Positions 50,301-59,528 of a DNA stretch of 64,000 nt are shown piece by piece. The translations under genes were made by a program, and so were the position numbers. The notes under the pieces are model-generated. The model did not search any database and was not told the DNA's origin. It worked only from the letters and a program-made list of their open reading frames with translations. Every line of letters begins with the position of its first letter. The first letter of the stretch is position 1. The stretch spans positions 3,819,744 through 3,883,743 of the forward strand of contig NZ_JAGYPJ010000001.1 in NCBI RefSeq assembly GCF_018343695.1, in the 5' to 3' direction. Source of the stretch: Lederbergia citrisecunda (GTDB taxonomy: Bacteria > Bacillota > Bacilli > Bacillales > Bacillaceae_C).

Positions 50301-51524
50301 ATGGCTCATATACTTGCTTATACCTCGCCTGCGCGAGGGCATCTATTTCCGCTGACTCCGATTCTTGAAGAGTTGCATCGTCACGGTCACAGAATTTCAC
50401 TTCGTACACTATCATCACAAGTGGAATTGGCACAAGCGCATGGCTTTGACTCAGATCCTATCGATAGTCGTATCGAAGCGATGGATCATGATGATTACAG
50501 GGCACGTTCCGCGCGAAGTGCACTGCAACGCTCGGTACGTATATTTTGCGAACGGGCACAATATGATGCACCCGATCTGCAGCGTGCGATTGCAGAGACG
50601 AACCCAGATGCTGTCATTGTCGATGTGAATTGCTGGGGTGCTGTTGCTGCTGCTGAAGCTTGGGGTGGTCCATGGGCGACATTTTGTCCTTATCCACTCG
50701 CATTGTCCTCTCGTGATGTTCCACCGTTTGGTCCCGGACTTTCTCCAGCACATGGGGTGTTTGGCAAACTGAGGGATCGCGCATTGCGACCAGTATTTAC
50801 AGGTACATTTGAGAAAATCATGGTACCTCCGCTTAACGAGATACGCGCAAACATCGGGCTTAGTCCTCTACGAGGTGCCGATGATTTATTTAGCCGCCCA
50901 CCACTCGTCATTTACCTTACTGCAGAGCCGTTTGAATATCCGCGCTCAGATTGGCCACAGAATATCGTAATGGTAGGTCCATGCTCTTGGGATCCGCCTG
51001 CTGAGATTCCTGAATGGTTGGAAAAGATTGATAGACCCATTGTACTCGTCACAACTTCCTCTGAATTTCAAGACGATGGACGCCTCGTAGAAACAGCACT
51101 AAATGCGCTAGCAGATGAGAATGTGCATATTATCGCTACACTACCCTCACAAAATCCAGCAGACTTTCGATCATCAACGAACGCCACGTTATTGCCATTT
51201 CTCCCGCATGGGCTTGTGTTAGACCGTGCAGTATGCGCGATTACGCATGGGGGTATGGGGGCGACTCAAAAAGCGTTAGCGCATAGAGTACCTGTATGTG
51301 CAGTGCCTTTTGGGCGTGATCAGCTGGAAGTAGCACGGAGAGTTGAAGTTGCTAATGCGGGCACACGACTTTCCGCGAAACGACTAAATCCCGATAGGCT
51401 ACGAGCTAAGGTGCTGGAAGCGATCGCATGTGTAGATGGAGCGCGTCGGGTAGCAGATGGATTTAAGTCTGCAGGTGGTGCAAAAGCCGCTGCCAATGCA
51501 ATAGAGGAGAGACTATTGTCATAA
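50301..51524 (+). CDS. MGT/UGT-type glycosyltransferase (GT1 family)
   Basis: 407 residues with two Rossmann lobes (GT-B). The N-terminal TSPARGHLFPLTPILEEL holds the acceptor-side histidine (about 14). The C-terminal donor site includes FLPHGLVLDRAVCAITHGGMGATQKALAHRVPVCAVPFGRDQ (about 310-352), the GT1 signature for UDP-sugars. It resembles macrolide-inactivating glycosyltransferases and similar actinobacterial proteins. Possible function: sugar transfer to a natural product or xenobiotic. It is coupled to the TetR gene upstream and has elevated GC content, which points to recent transfer. Confidence 0.92.
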   Translation: MAHILAYTSPARGHLFPLTPILEELHRHGHRISLRTLSSQVELAQAHGFDSDPIDSRIEAMDHDDYRARSARSALQRSVRIFCERAQYDAPDLQRAIAETNPDAVIVDVNCWGAVAAAEAWGGPWATFCPYPLALSSRDVPPFGPGLSPAHGVFGKLRDRALRPVFTGTFEKIMVPPLNEIRANIGLSPLRGADDLFSRPPLVIYLTAEPFEYPRSDWPQNIVMVGPCSWDPPAEIPEWLEKIDRPIVLVTTSSEFQDDGRLVETALNALADENVHIIATLPSQNPADFRSSTNATLLPFLPHGLVLDRAVCAITHGGMGATQKALAHRVPVCAVPFGRDQLEVARRVEVANAGTRLSAKRLNPDRLRAKVLEAIACVDGARRVADGFKSAGGAKAAANAIEERLLS

Positions 51525-51544
51525 CATATTAACTGTAGGGTGTT

Positions 51545-51577
51545 GAGAGGTGTTCTGTAGGAACTACCTCTTTTTTA
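51545..51577 (+). terminator. Terminator of the glycosyltransferase operon
   Basis: GAGAGGTGTTC and GAACTACCTCTT pair with one bulge and precede TTTTTTA. An intrinsic terminator at the expected position. Confidence 0.6.
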
Positions 51578-51659
51578 AAATAAAGAAAGATTAGTTTTTT
51601 TATTGATTTGGAAGGTACAGTGGCCTTCTCAGTACTTGTTTCTAACTGTGTTCATTCGT

Positions 51660-53243
51660 TTACTGCTTTACAGTCAAATCTAAAATCCATTGATATAAAT
51701 CAACTATTCGCATGTGGCTGGGTTGTTTCTCTGTACCCGTAACAATCATGGGAATCAGCGAGTCTTGCTCATGCAACGAGCCGTGAGCCGCTCCACCGGG
51801 GTGAATTGGTGTCCCTTCACCTTCAAATTCAAATCCGGGTTTTGCATCTGCAATAATGTAATTTCCGGAGTGTGAATGCAATGCGCTATGAAGTCGTTGC
51901 AGTGCATCAGGATACGTTCTAAATTCAATGAAATCATCGCTTATGGAGAGATCCAAAATGGAGGGGTCTCCTTTTATTTCCCAAGTCTGGCCGTATTGAT
52001 CCATAAAGTGACCATTAGGGCGAAATGTAAAAAAATTATTGTGGCCGTTTGCAGCAACATGAATATCAGACTCATCTTTCCAGGCGAGAAAACCAATTCT
52101 TTCATCTTTTTGAAGTTTTTTTACAACTTCCTCTGGTGTAAGATGCTCATCCAAAATATAAATAAAAGCCATTCTTTCATTATGCCCCAAAACAATTTGG
52201 TCATTATCCTTAACGGGTTTATTTACTTTGTAGATAGTATAATTATCAAGTATTTTATTTAAGCGGATGAGTGAATTACTTTTGTCATTTCCCACTTCCG
52301 CTTGACCGCTATCCCCCATGATGATCCAAATGGCGGAATTTAAAGCTTCTTCCCACGAAGGATACGCGTTTAATATTTCTTGGAGCTGTTTGTCCGTTTG
52401 TTCAATGGCATCAATGTGATTTTCGGGCCCCTTTTTGTGGACTTCCTTGTCAAGTTCGGGAAAATACGCAATTGTAAAAGCAGGAAGCTTATCATTTTGA
52501 ATGAAGTACTTCAATTCCTGTGCAGAAAATTTATTGTTAAAACCAAATATTTCTATAGGTCCGTTATTTTGATCGTTTTTTGGACTATATTGAGCTAGCA
52601 TGCCATATGAAAATAACGCAGGCGTTTGTATTCTCAAATTTTTTGGAGCAATATTCAATGTTGATGCTATTTTAGGAAGGCTAAGGGTCCTTTCCTCATT
52701 TCCACGATATAAAAGTGCATTAACGGAAGCACTCTGCAGTCCTTTCATACCCAATGTCTCATGAACTGTCTTTGTGTTACGACTTAAATGGGTATGATTT
52801 AAATGGTAAAATGTATCTTCCGCTACATGCCTTATTCCAAGTTTAAACACTTCTTCTTTGGCGCTTCCATAATTAATTAGCCGTTTTTCATTTTCGTCAT
52901 ACCAAACAAGACCTGGAACCTGATGTTTATCCGGATATGTTCCTGTTAATAACGTGCTGTCAATTGTTACAGACATGGTTGGATAACTGCTAACCACGTT
53001 TGGGTAAAGTTGACCATGCTCCATTAAAAATTGAAGAGCTGGTGTGCGTCCGTTTTTTTCCGCCTGCAGCAGTGGTTTATACATCAGGGAGTCTATAATA
53101 AGCATAATCACGGGTTTTTCAGTTTGAGTAATCTGCTTTTGATCAAGTGATTGGTAATTCGGTTTTATTCCTTTTATAACAAAGATAATTGCTGCAATGA
53201 CAATAACGATGATGATGATAATTGAATAAAGCATTTTCTTCAT
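51660..53243 (-). CDS. Membrane-anchored type I phosphodiesterase/nucleotide pyrophosphatase-like protein
   Basis: 527 residues. One N-terminal membrane helix (about 5-24), then an extracytoplasmic alkaline-phosphatase-fold domain. The metal site and nucleophile are in MLIIDSLMYKPL (aspartate, about 47-58) and NVVSSYPTMSVTIDSTLLTG, where the nucleophile threonine of the family lies. Further ligands are in AYFPELDKEVHKKGP, MGDSGQAEV and the late GGAAHGSLHEQD. Family members hydrolyse phosphodiesters of lipids, sugars or nucleotides. Substrate unknown. It is near two other phosphoester-related genes in this part. Confidence 0.88.
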   Translation of the reverse strand: MKKMLYSIIIIIVIVIAAIIFVIKGIKPNYQSLDQKQITQTEKPVIMLIIDSLMYKPLLQAEKNGRTPALQFLMEHGQLYPNVVSSYPTMSVTIDSTLLTGTYPDKHQVPGLVWYDENEKRLINYGSAKEEVFKLGIRHVAEDTFYHLNHTHLSRNTKTVHETLGMKGLQSASVNALLYRGNEERTLSLPKIASTLNIAPKNLRIQTPALFSYGMLAQYSPKNDQNNGPIEIFGFNNKFSAQELKYFIQNDKLPAFTIAYFPELDKEVHKKGPENHIDAIEQTDKQLQEILNAYPSWEEALNSAIWIIMGDSGQAEVGNDKSNSLIRLNKILDNYTIYKVNKPVKDNDQIVLGHNERMAFIYILDEHLTPEEVVKKLQKDERIGFLAWKDESDIHVAANGHNNFFTFRPNGHFMDQYGQTWEIKGDPSILDLSISDDFIEFRTYPDALQRLHSALHSHSGNYIIADAKPGFEFEGEGTPIHPGGAAHGSLHEQDSLIPMIVTGTEKQPSHMRIVDLYQWILDLTVKQ

Positions 53244-53270
53244 CCTTTTTCATTTCCCTTTCTTATCCAT

Positions 53271-53680
53271 TTATTCGCCTCTATAACGGCTGATTAAAGC
53301 ATCCTTTGACATAAATAAATACATAGGAGATGGAATTTCATTTCTAATTCCGCGTGACGAAGAAAGAAAATAAATGGGAAGAAGAGAAACCTTTTTGAAT
53401 TTTTTATGAATTGGGCTGGCGATTGGGTGAGCTTCAAACCCCGACTTTTTACATCCTTTATATAGCACCGTGATGTCCAATCATCCTTTTAATCTGATTA
53501 GCTTTTTCCTGCGATTGAATAAAATGGATGAGGGATGGAAGTGATTCCTTTATACCTTTGTAAATTAATAAAGCCCTTCTGACTTCGTTGTCACACCTAT
53601 GCATTTGCTGTAAAAATAATGGATCAATGAAATTCCATGCTGAAAGGCAATGTTTTATCCTAATGCCTCTGAAAATGCTT
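53271..53680 (-). pseudogene. Possible broken gene with two offset reading frames
   Basis: On the minus strand two protein-like stretches lie one after another in different frames. The first, MHRCDNEVRRALLIYKGIKE and about 28 more residues, ends at 53460. The second, FEAHPIASPIHKKFKKVSLL and on to ALISRYRGE, ends at 53271. They overlap in the region 53460-53480. This fits one gene with a frameshift or two tiny genes. A TTG at 53480 with AAGGATGA could open the second. No family recognised. Confidence 0.35.
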
Positions 53681-53815
53681 TTTGCACAAAAATATTATTT
53701 TTAATCGTATTTATTTTTTATAAGGGAATGTTTTTATATAAGTGGAAAAATAAGACTTCTGAATGAAAAGTCATAAACTTTACAAAAATAATGTACGAAG
53801 ATTTATCGGGAATAG

Positions 53816-54553
53816 GTGAAAATGTTGAAGATCAAGGCTATGACTTTTAACATACATCATGGAAAAGGAATGGATAAACTAACTGATTTATATAGGATTG
53901 CTAATATAATTGATCAATGCGGAGCTGATGTCATTGCACTCAACGAAGTCGACAGCCATTTTTCCAAACGCAGTCTTTTTGAGGATCAGGCGGGGTGGTT
54001 GGCTAACGAATTAAATATGGATTATGCATTCAGTCCATCCATTTTCAAAAAAGATAAAAACCTCCAAGAACCACGTCAATACGGAAACGCACTTTTATCA
54101 AGGCATCCCATTATTGCAAAAGAGTCTCATTTATTTAAAATTTCGAGGCTTACAGAAGGAAGATCTTTGCTGGAGACAAAAATTCAGATTCAGAAATGTT
54201 CATTGAAAATGGCAGTTACACATTTAAGCCTTAATCCAATTATTCACAGAAAACAAACTGATGTTATCATAGGACGATATCAAAAAAATACCAATCCCAC
54301 AATACTGATGGGAGATTGGAACATGAAACCAGGATCTAAGGGATGGGAAAAAATAACAAAGGAATTTCAGGATGTATGGGAAGAGGCCGGAAAGGGTTCT
54401 GGATATACTTATCCTTCATTTCAACCAAGATCACGGCTTGATTACATATTCGCAAGCCGTGATTTTGAAATCATACATGCAGAGGTGGTAAACAAGGTAA
54501 GTGAAGCATCTGATCATTTACCTGTAGTTGCGACATTGTATTATAGAACTTAA
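53816..54553 (+). CDS. Endonuclease/exonuclease/phosphatase family protein
   Basis: 245 residues. The motif set of the DNase I-like fold is complete: MTFNIHHGKGMD (about 7-18), IALNEVD (glutamate, about 40-46), GDWN (about 161-164), RLDYIFAS and SDHLPV with the catalytic histidine. No signal peptide. Members of this branch are often phosphodiesterases or phosphatases of lipids or inositides as well as nucleases. The ribosome binding site is weak, and the GTG start at 53816 is chosen by the family N-terminus. Confidence 0.9.
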   Translation: MKMLKIKAMTFNIHHGKGMDKLTDLYRIANIIDQCGADVIALNEVDSHFSKRSLFEDQAGWLANELNMDYAFSPSIFKKDKNLQEPRQYGNALLSRHPIIAKESHLFKISRLTEGRSLLETKIQIQKCSLKMAVTHLSLNPIIHRKQTDVIIGRYQKNTNPTILMGDWNMKPGSKGWEKITKEFQDVWEEAGKGSGYTYPSFQPRSRLDYIFASRDFEIIHAEVVNKVSEASDHLPVVATLYYRT

Positions 54554-54623
54554 GCATTATTATCATCACTAAACCGGTATAGACATGTCGCTTTAATCAA
54601 AAGAATTGTATGATGAACTCCCA

Positions 54624-55457
54624 TTACCTCGGAAACGCATCATGTTTTGAAATGCGAATTCTATCGCTAGGAAAATACTTCTTAAAATGCTTTGCCACCA
54701 TGAGATGTAAATCTTTTCGATACCACTTTTGTAACCCATATTCTTCAAATAAATCTGGCATTCCTAATCTCTCTGATCGTTTACCCATTAAACCATCCCC
54801 AATATTTAGCGTATCGATCCAAATATGATCCACGATTCCATCTAATACTTTTGGAAAGTCAGGGGTAAATGGTAAAACAGGAGAAATTGAAGCTTGGGTC
54901 GGTATTCCAGCATCATGAACTTCTTTTAAAGCTTTTATTCGTAATTTAATCCCAGGTGCAAATGGTGCAAATATTTGTTTTATATCTTCTCTATCTGTTT
55001 CAATCGTCATGGATACAAGGACATCACATTTTTCTTTTAATGTTACTAACAAATCAATATCTCTTGTAATCAGTGACCCTCGTGTTTGAATTTGAAGAAA
55101 GTCAGGCGGAATTTCAATCATTTCCTCTAATATTCCTCGTGTAATGTTTGTTTTACGCTCTATTGGTTGGTAAGGATCCGTTGCAGAAGACATGAAAATG
55201 TTCACAGGATTATTTTTCTTTCGAAGTTTCATGATTTCTTGTCGATAATTTTCTGCTGCGTTTGTTTTTATCTCCAACCATTTTCCCCAAGGGATTTCTT
55301 TGAATTGCTGGATGGGCATTTCTCGTACATAACAATACTTGCAAGAAAATGCACAACCACTATATGGATTCAATGTATGGGTAAATCCAACATCCAAATA
55401 ACCCTTTGCATCAGTCAGTATTTTCTTTGCAAGCATTTCTCTCACTTCAATACCCAT
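54624..55457 (-). CDS. SPL-family radical SAM protein
   Basis: 277 residues. The iron-sulfur cluster motif is C-x3-C-x2-C in CAFSCKYC (about 34-41), preceded by LNPYSGC as in spore photoproduct lyase relatives. SSATDPYQPIERK is a further conserved block. The C-terminus has EYGLQKWYRK. Members of this branch (Rv2578c-like) are not well characterised, and true spore photoproduct lyase is longer and has an extra cysteine. AAGGAGTGAT precedes the ATG. Confidence 0.88.
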   Translation of the reverse strand: MGIEVREMLAKKILTDAKGYLDVGFTHTLNPYSGCAFSCKYCYVREMPIQQFKEIPWGKWLEIKTNAAENYRQEIMKLRKKNNPVNIFMSSATDPYQPIERKTNITRGILEEMIEIPPDFLQIQTRGSLITRDIDLLVTLKEKCDVLVSMTIETDREDIKQIFAPFAPGIKLRIKALKEVHDAGIPTQASISPVLPFTPDFPKVLDGIVDHIWIDTLNIGDGLMGKRSERLGMPDLFEEYGLQKWYRKDLHLMVAKHFKKYFPSDRIRISKHDAFPR

Positions 55458-55500
55458 TCAAATCACTCCTTGTGGACAAAGAGGTTCTTGATTATATTAT

Positions 55501-56727
55501 TTAATGATTAAGTACTTGTTTTTCTGAAGCCACAACTGTTTTATCGTTTTTTACAAGGGTTACATAGGCGATAATAGCCAGCAAGCTGGTTGTAAAAATG
55601 ATTACTCCAAATGGCGTTGCCGAATATTCACCGGCGATTCCCACAAGTGGGGAAGTCACGGAGCCTAATAGAAAGGGAATGACGCCTAGCAACGAGGCTG
55701 CACTACCTGCAATATGTCCTTGCGACTCCATCGCTAATGTAAAAGTAACAGGACCAACTAACCCGAGAGATGCAACAAACAAGAAGAGTGGAATGACTAA
55801 CGAAAATAATGGCCCATGAGTAAGAACCACGATTAGAACAACAGTACTCGTGATAAAAGCCATTGACATCCCAATCAGGAGAATCCGACGTTCTGTTATC
55901 CGTCCTGCCAGTCGTCTTACGGTCTGCGCTCCTATTATTAAACTAATTCCATTGAGTGCAAATAACATCGCGAATACTTGCGGTGACACACCATAAATCT
56001 TTTGATAGATAAATGGAGTTCCAGAAATGTAGGCAAAGATACCTGCCATCATAATTCCCTGTGCCAGGGCGTAACCCATAAATGTTCGATTTTGAAGCAA
56101 TGTTTTAAAGTTTCGCAATAACGCCTTAAAGTTACTAGGAACACGTCGTTCCACAGGTAAACTTTCTTTTAATTTCCATGTTGTGATGCTTGATAAAAAT
56201 AATCCAAGCAGCCCTAAAAAAATAAATACACCATTCCATGTTGAAAAAGAAATGACTGCACTCCCTGCAATTGGTGCAAGTAATGGAGCGAGATTACCAA
56301 TCATTGTAAGGAGTGAAAAAAACTTCGTTAATTCAACTCCACTATAAAAATCACGAACAATCGCACGAGAAATCACCATTCCAGCGGATGCCGCAAATCC
56401 TTGTAAAAATCGTAAAGCGATAAAAGTAGCAATGTTTGGTGAAAAAGCACACCCGAAAGAAGCAAGTGCGTATATAATCATCGCAATCAACAAAGGTTTA
56501 CGTCTTCCATGAACATCACTTAAAGGCCCCATAACGATCTGCCCAACACCAACTCCTAACAGGCAGGCAGTTATACTTACTTGGATGGCAGATGCACTTG
56601 TTCCAAAAAACTTCGTCAATTGAGGAAATGCCGGAAGATACATATCAAAGGTAAATGGCCCTAACGCAGAAAAGGCTGCTAATAACAGGGCAAATCTAAT
56701 CGGATGCTTTTTATCTCTCAAACTCAT
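55501..56727 (-). CDS. Bcr/CflA-type MFS drug efflux transporter
   Basis: 408 residues with 12 membrane helices. TFDMYLPAFPQL (about 25-36), the MFS loop GPLSDVHGRRKPLL (about 67-80) and the FLQGFAASAGMVISRAIVRD motif of helix 5 (about 108-127) identify the Bcr/CflA family of proton-coupled drug exporters. Nothing nearby shows the inducer. The gene lies 43 bases upstream of the radical SAM gene on the same strand and may be cotranscribed with it. Confidence 0.92.
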   Translation of the reverse strand: MSLRDKKHPIRFALLLAAFSALGPFTFDMYLPAFPQLTKFFGTSASAIQVSITACLLGVGVGQIVMGPLSDVHGRRKPLLIAMIIYALASFGCAFSPNIATFIALRFLQGFAASAGMVISRAIVRDFYSGVELTKFFSLLTMIGNLAPLLAPIAGSAVISFSTWNGVFIFLGLLGLFLSSITTWKLKESLPVERRVPSNFKALLRNFKTLLQNRTFMGYALAQGIMMAGIFAYISGTPFIYQKIYGVSPQVFAMLFALNGISLIIGAQTVRRLAGRITERRILLIGMSMAFITSTVVLIVVLTHGPLFSLVIPLFLFVASLGLVGPVTFTLAMESQGHIAGSAASLLGVIPFLLGSVTSPLVGIAGEYSATPFGVIIFTTSLLAIIAYVTLVKNDKTVVASEKQVLNH

Positions 56728-56862
56728 TTATTTTACAGCTCCTATTTAATCGTTTTGAATTGTTACTAGGTTTTAAAGACTTTGAGATATTCATTATACT
56801 AATAAAACTCAATCCAAAACATGGTAAAATATATATTAATACCTTTGGAGGTGGTGATTTAG

Positions 56863-57120
56863 ATGAAATGGGAAGATGTGTGCCGGGCGTTCCCTGAACA
56901 ATGGATGTTGATTGAAGCTGTACAAGCTTATACCAATGAGAAAAGTGAACGTATTTTAGAAGAAGTTACTCCTTTAAAGAAATTTTCTAATTCTCCAGAT
57001 GCAATGAAAGCTTATCAAGAACTCCATCGTGAAAATCCTGACCGTGAATTATATGTTCTTCATACTAATCGTAAAAACCCTAACATCATCGAGAAAAAAT
57101 GGGTAGGTGTGAGGCAATAG
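56863..57120 (+). CDS. Small protein paired with an aspartic protease-like gene
   Basis: 85 residues, tryptophan- and glutamate-rich (MKWEDVCRAFPEQWMLIEAVQAYT), helical and acidic, with a C-terminal strand ELYVLHTNRKNP. No family I can name. GGAGGTGGT lies 10 bases upstream of the ATG. Its stop overlaps the start of the retropepsin-like gene (TAGTG). Such small partner proteins are frequent beside these proteases. Confidence 0.75.
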   Translation: MKWEDVCRAFPEQWMLIEAVQAYTNEKSERILEEVTPLKKFSNSPDAMKAYQELHRENPDRELYVLHTNRKNPNIIEKKWVGVRQ

Positions 57121-57503
57121 TGAAAAGGCTAGTTATTGAAGATGGACTATTGCTTACTGATATAGAAATAACATTCAGAGGACAATCTATACTTCTCAAA
57201 CGAGTTTTAGTTGATACAGGTTCAGGAAGTACAATTATTTCAACAGATTTAGCTGAATCAATAGGAATCATTGCTGAAGAAAATGACATGATCTATCGAA
57301 TTAGCGGAGTTGGGGGATCAGAATTTGTATTTTCCAAAACAGTTGACTCCATTAATATGGGACAAGCAGTGATAAGAGAGTTTTCGTTAGAAATTGGGGC
57401 AATGAATTATGGTTTTGATTTAGATGGTATTATTGGATTGGATTTTTTACAACAAATAAAAGCAATAATTAACATAGACAAACGAATAATAGAGTTCAAT
57501 TAA
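57120..57503 (+). CDS. Retropepsin-like (clan AA) aspartic protease
   Basis: 127 residues from the GTG at 57120, which overlaps the upstream stop by one base. VDTGSGSTIIS (about 30-40) is the aspartic protease active-site triplet DTG in its family context. The flap region carries YRISGVGGSEFVF, and GLDFLQQIKAIINIDKRIIEF closes the domain. It would be active as a homodimer. Substrates of bacillary homologues are unknown. The terminator after it ends the two-gene unit. Confidence 0.88.
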   Translation: MKRLVIEDGLLLTDIEITFRGQSILLKRVLVDTGSGSTIISTDLAESIGIIAEENDMIYRISGVGGSEFVFSKTVDSINMGQAVIREFSLEIGAMNYGFDLDGIIGLDFLQQIKAIINIDKRIIEFN

Positions 57504-57543
57504 AGGGCAAGTAGAGATAAACATTCTATACTTGCCCTTTTAT
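57503..57543 (+). terminator. Terminator of the protease pair
   Basis: AAGGGCAAGTA and TACTTGCCCTT pair perfectly around a 15-base loop, followed by TTA and T-rich sequence. Confidence 0.88.
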
Positions 57544-57589
57544 TTATGTAAGTTGAACTCCCAAAAAGTTATATCATGCTGTATGTTTG

Positions 57590-57799
57590 TCATTCATTTT
57601 CATTTTCAGTTTCAAATGGATAAAAATTGGTAAATCTATATTTTTCAATATACTGACCAAAATGTTCCGTGAATCGTTTCCCGCTAAATGTTAAACACGC
57701 TCTTTGATTTTTTGTAAAAAGTTTGATCAAAATAACGCATGAACAGGAGTCCATTTTTAGAAAAAAGTTAATCAATTGAATGTAGTTGGTTTTTTTCAT
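57590..57799 (-). CDS. Possible small protein
   Basis: 69 residues, MKKTNYIQLINFFLKMDSCS onward, with a KRFTEHFGQYIEKYRFTNFYPFETEN part. No ribosome binding site is visible and no family is recognised. It could be a fragment of a larger protein or not expressed. Reported with low confidence because the composition is protein-like. Confidence 0.3.
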   Translation of the reverse strand: MKKTNYIQLINFFLKMDSCSCVILIKLFTKNQRACLTFSGKRFTEHFGQYIEKYRFTNFYPFETENENE

Positions 57800-57841
57800 G
57801 GTGGTTCAATAAAACTACTAAGATAATCTATTAAAGGTTTG

Positions 57842-58714
57842 TTAATTTAACACAGAAAATAGCAGTTCATTATTTTCCATAGCAAATTTTAGGATACCCC
57901 ACATATCTTCCACCGCATTTTCTCCATAACTTGGCATGTACATAAGCTGCATAAATATTGCCCCATGAAAAATATGTTCCTTCTCTTTTATATTCATGTC
58001 CATTCTTGAATAATAACCCTGATAAAAAGCCCTAGCATTTTCTATATTAAACGTAAGCTCACCATTTTGATACCTAACAAATTGAGTAATTAATGGATAT
58101 CCAATATCTATAAATGTTGATCCATTTCCAGCGTTATCTAAATCAATAAAAACAACCTTATCTTCCGAAGACTTCACTGCATTATGCGGACCAATATCAG
58201 AATGAATAAATGATTGTCGTAAAGAATTAAAGTTAGGTAGAGACTTAATAATATTGTCGTATTCTTTTTTAAAAGGATAGTTATAAAATCTTCTGAACAT
58301 ATTCTCTATGCGTTCATCTATATTTATTCCTGAATGGTAAGGATAATCTTTAATCATATGAAGTGATGCAGATGCTTGACCAAGCGCATATTCGTCCTCA
58401 ATTGTTTCTTTCAATTGATTTCCGGCTATATACTCCATAATGTACATATACCTGGACTGGTACTTCTTATATAATTTTCCATCAATAGTCTTCAAGATAT
58501 GTGGCGAAAGTCTATATTGACACGCTCCCAAGTAGGATAAAGCACTGGTATAATGCTTGATTAGTTGTTCGCTTAATGAAGGATCAAATCCTTTTAAAAC
58601 GAACATACCTTCTTTTGAATTGATTATCTTGACCATTCTGTTGCCTTTGGCTTTAATAACACGAATTACATTGACGTTTTTTAATCCCCAAAACTCTTCA
58701 ATAAACGAATTCAT
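57842..58714 (-). CDS. APH-family phosphotransferase (CotS/HSK-like)
   Basis: 290 residues. The catalytic loop is FIHSDIGPHNAV (about 189-200) and the metal-binding part VFIDLDNAG (about 208-216). The N-terminal lobe has FVLKGFD with the ATP lysine. The family includes choline, homoserine, spore-coat and antibiotic kinases. The substrate is unknown. AGGAGG lies upstream of the ATG at 58714. Confidence 0.88.
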   Translation of the reverse strand: MNSFIEEFWGLKNVNVIRVIKAKGNRMVKIINSKEGMFVLKGFDPSLSEQLIKHYTSALSYLGACQYRLSPHILKTIDGKLYKKYQSRYMYIMEYIAGNQLKETIEDEYALGQASASLHMIKDYPYHSGINIDERIENMFRRFYNYPFKKEYDNIIKSLPNFNSLRQSFIHSDIGPHNAVKSSEDKVVFIDLDNAGNGSTFIDIGYPLITQFVRYQNGELTFNIENARAFYQGYYSRMDMNIKEKEHIFHGAIFMQLMYMPSYGENAVEDMWGILKFAMENNELLFSVLN

Positions 58715-59054
58715 TCATATCCTCCTATTTTTATTACACGTTACTACCTTTTTACAAGGAAGGACTTTAATAAAAATAATAGTTAGCGAACTGTCACCCT
58801 GCGATTTAATTAATCTTTTTTTTATGCGAGGGGATAGGGAGAATCAAGGGGAGGTATAAGAAACAGGAAGATGTTTTGCATTTACTATATTAATTAATGC
58901 TCATTTAATATTGAAAAAACAATTTATCTAACAAAGGAACTTTTTCAAGTCCCTTTGTCTATCTGTTTGAGTATTGTTTATTATGTCCTATATGTTCAAT
59001 GCTGTTAATAAGATCCAAAATGCAAAACCATTTTAGTTGTCCCTAATCGTACAT
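58715..59054. other. Intergenic region
   Basis: No gene recognised. Around 58938-58965 CAAAGG-x-ACTTTTTCAAGT-CCCTTTG forms a hairpin that could end transcription in either direction. The rest is AT-rich. Confidence 0.4.
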
Positions 59055-59528
59055 TTATACACGATTAGATATGTAGACTTTACGAAACTTAATGTAACTG
59101 GAAATTTTCCAAGGTATAAGATAGCCGCATGCAGTGACGAAGAAGAGTAGCATTCTTGAATCCGAATCCATATCAATAAATCCACGAATGGTCCACCGCA
59201 TGGCGAAAAGCAATACAAACAAAATGACGAATGCCAGACTTTTCTTTACATAAACTCTTCCGTCTTCACGTCGTTCATAACCAGTCGTAAAGATCAAGGG
59301 GATGGAGAGAACACATCCTAACAATAACGCGACAGTAACTTCTGTTGGCGTTACTTCAGCATTGGGATTCATGATTAGTGCATATCCTGGTGTTAACAAG
59401 AACAGAGTTGCAATTATCCTCGTTCCTTTACCTTTGATAGGTTTGAACATTGAGATGATTTGACGATAAAAAATCAAAGCAGCAACAAGGATGATTATGA
59501 AAAGAATAGGATTATAGTTCATTATCAA
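59055..59528 (-). CDS. CcdC/DUF1453-type membrane protein
   Basis: 157 residues, five membrane helices. The FKPIKGKGTRIIATLFLLTPGYALIMNPNA block (about 27-57) and RWTIRGFIDMDSDS plus YLIPWKISSYIKFRK near the end match the CcdC/DUF1453 family. In B. subtilis ccdC is linked to cytochrome c maturation genes but is not essential for it. Those genes are not here. Stands alone. Confidence 0.82.
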   Translation of the reverse strand: MIMNYNPILFIIILVAALIFYRQIISMFKPIKGKGTRIIATLFLLTPGYALIMNPNAEVTPTEVTVALLLGCVLSIPLIFTTGYERREDGRVYVKKSLAFVILFVLLFAMRWTIRGFIDMDSDSRMLLFFVTACGYLIPWKISSYIKFRKVYISNRV

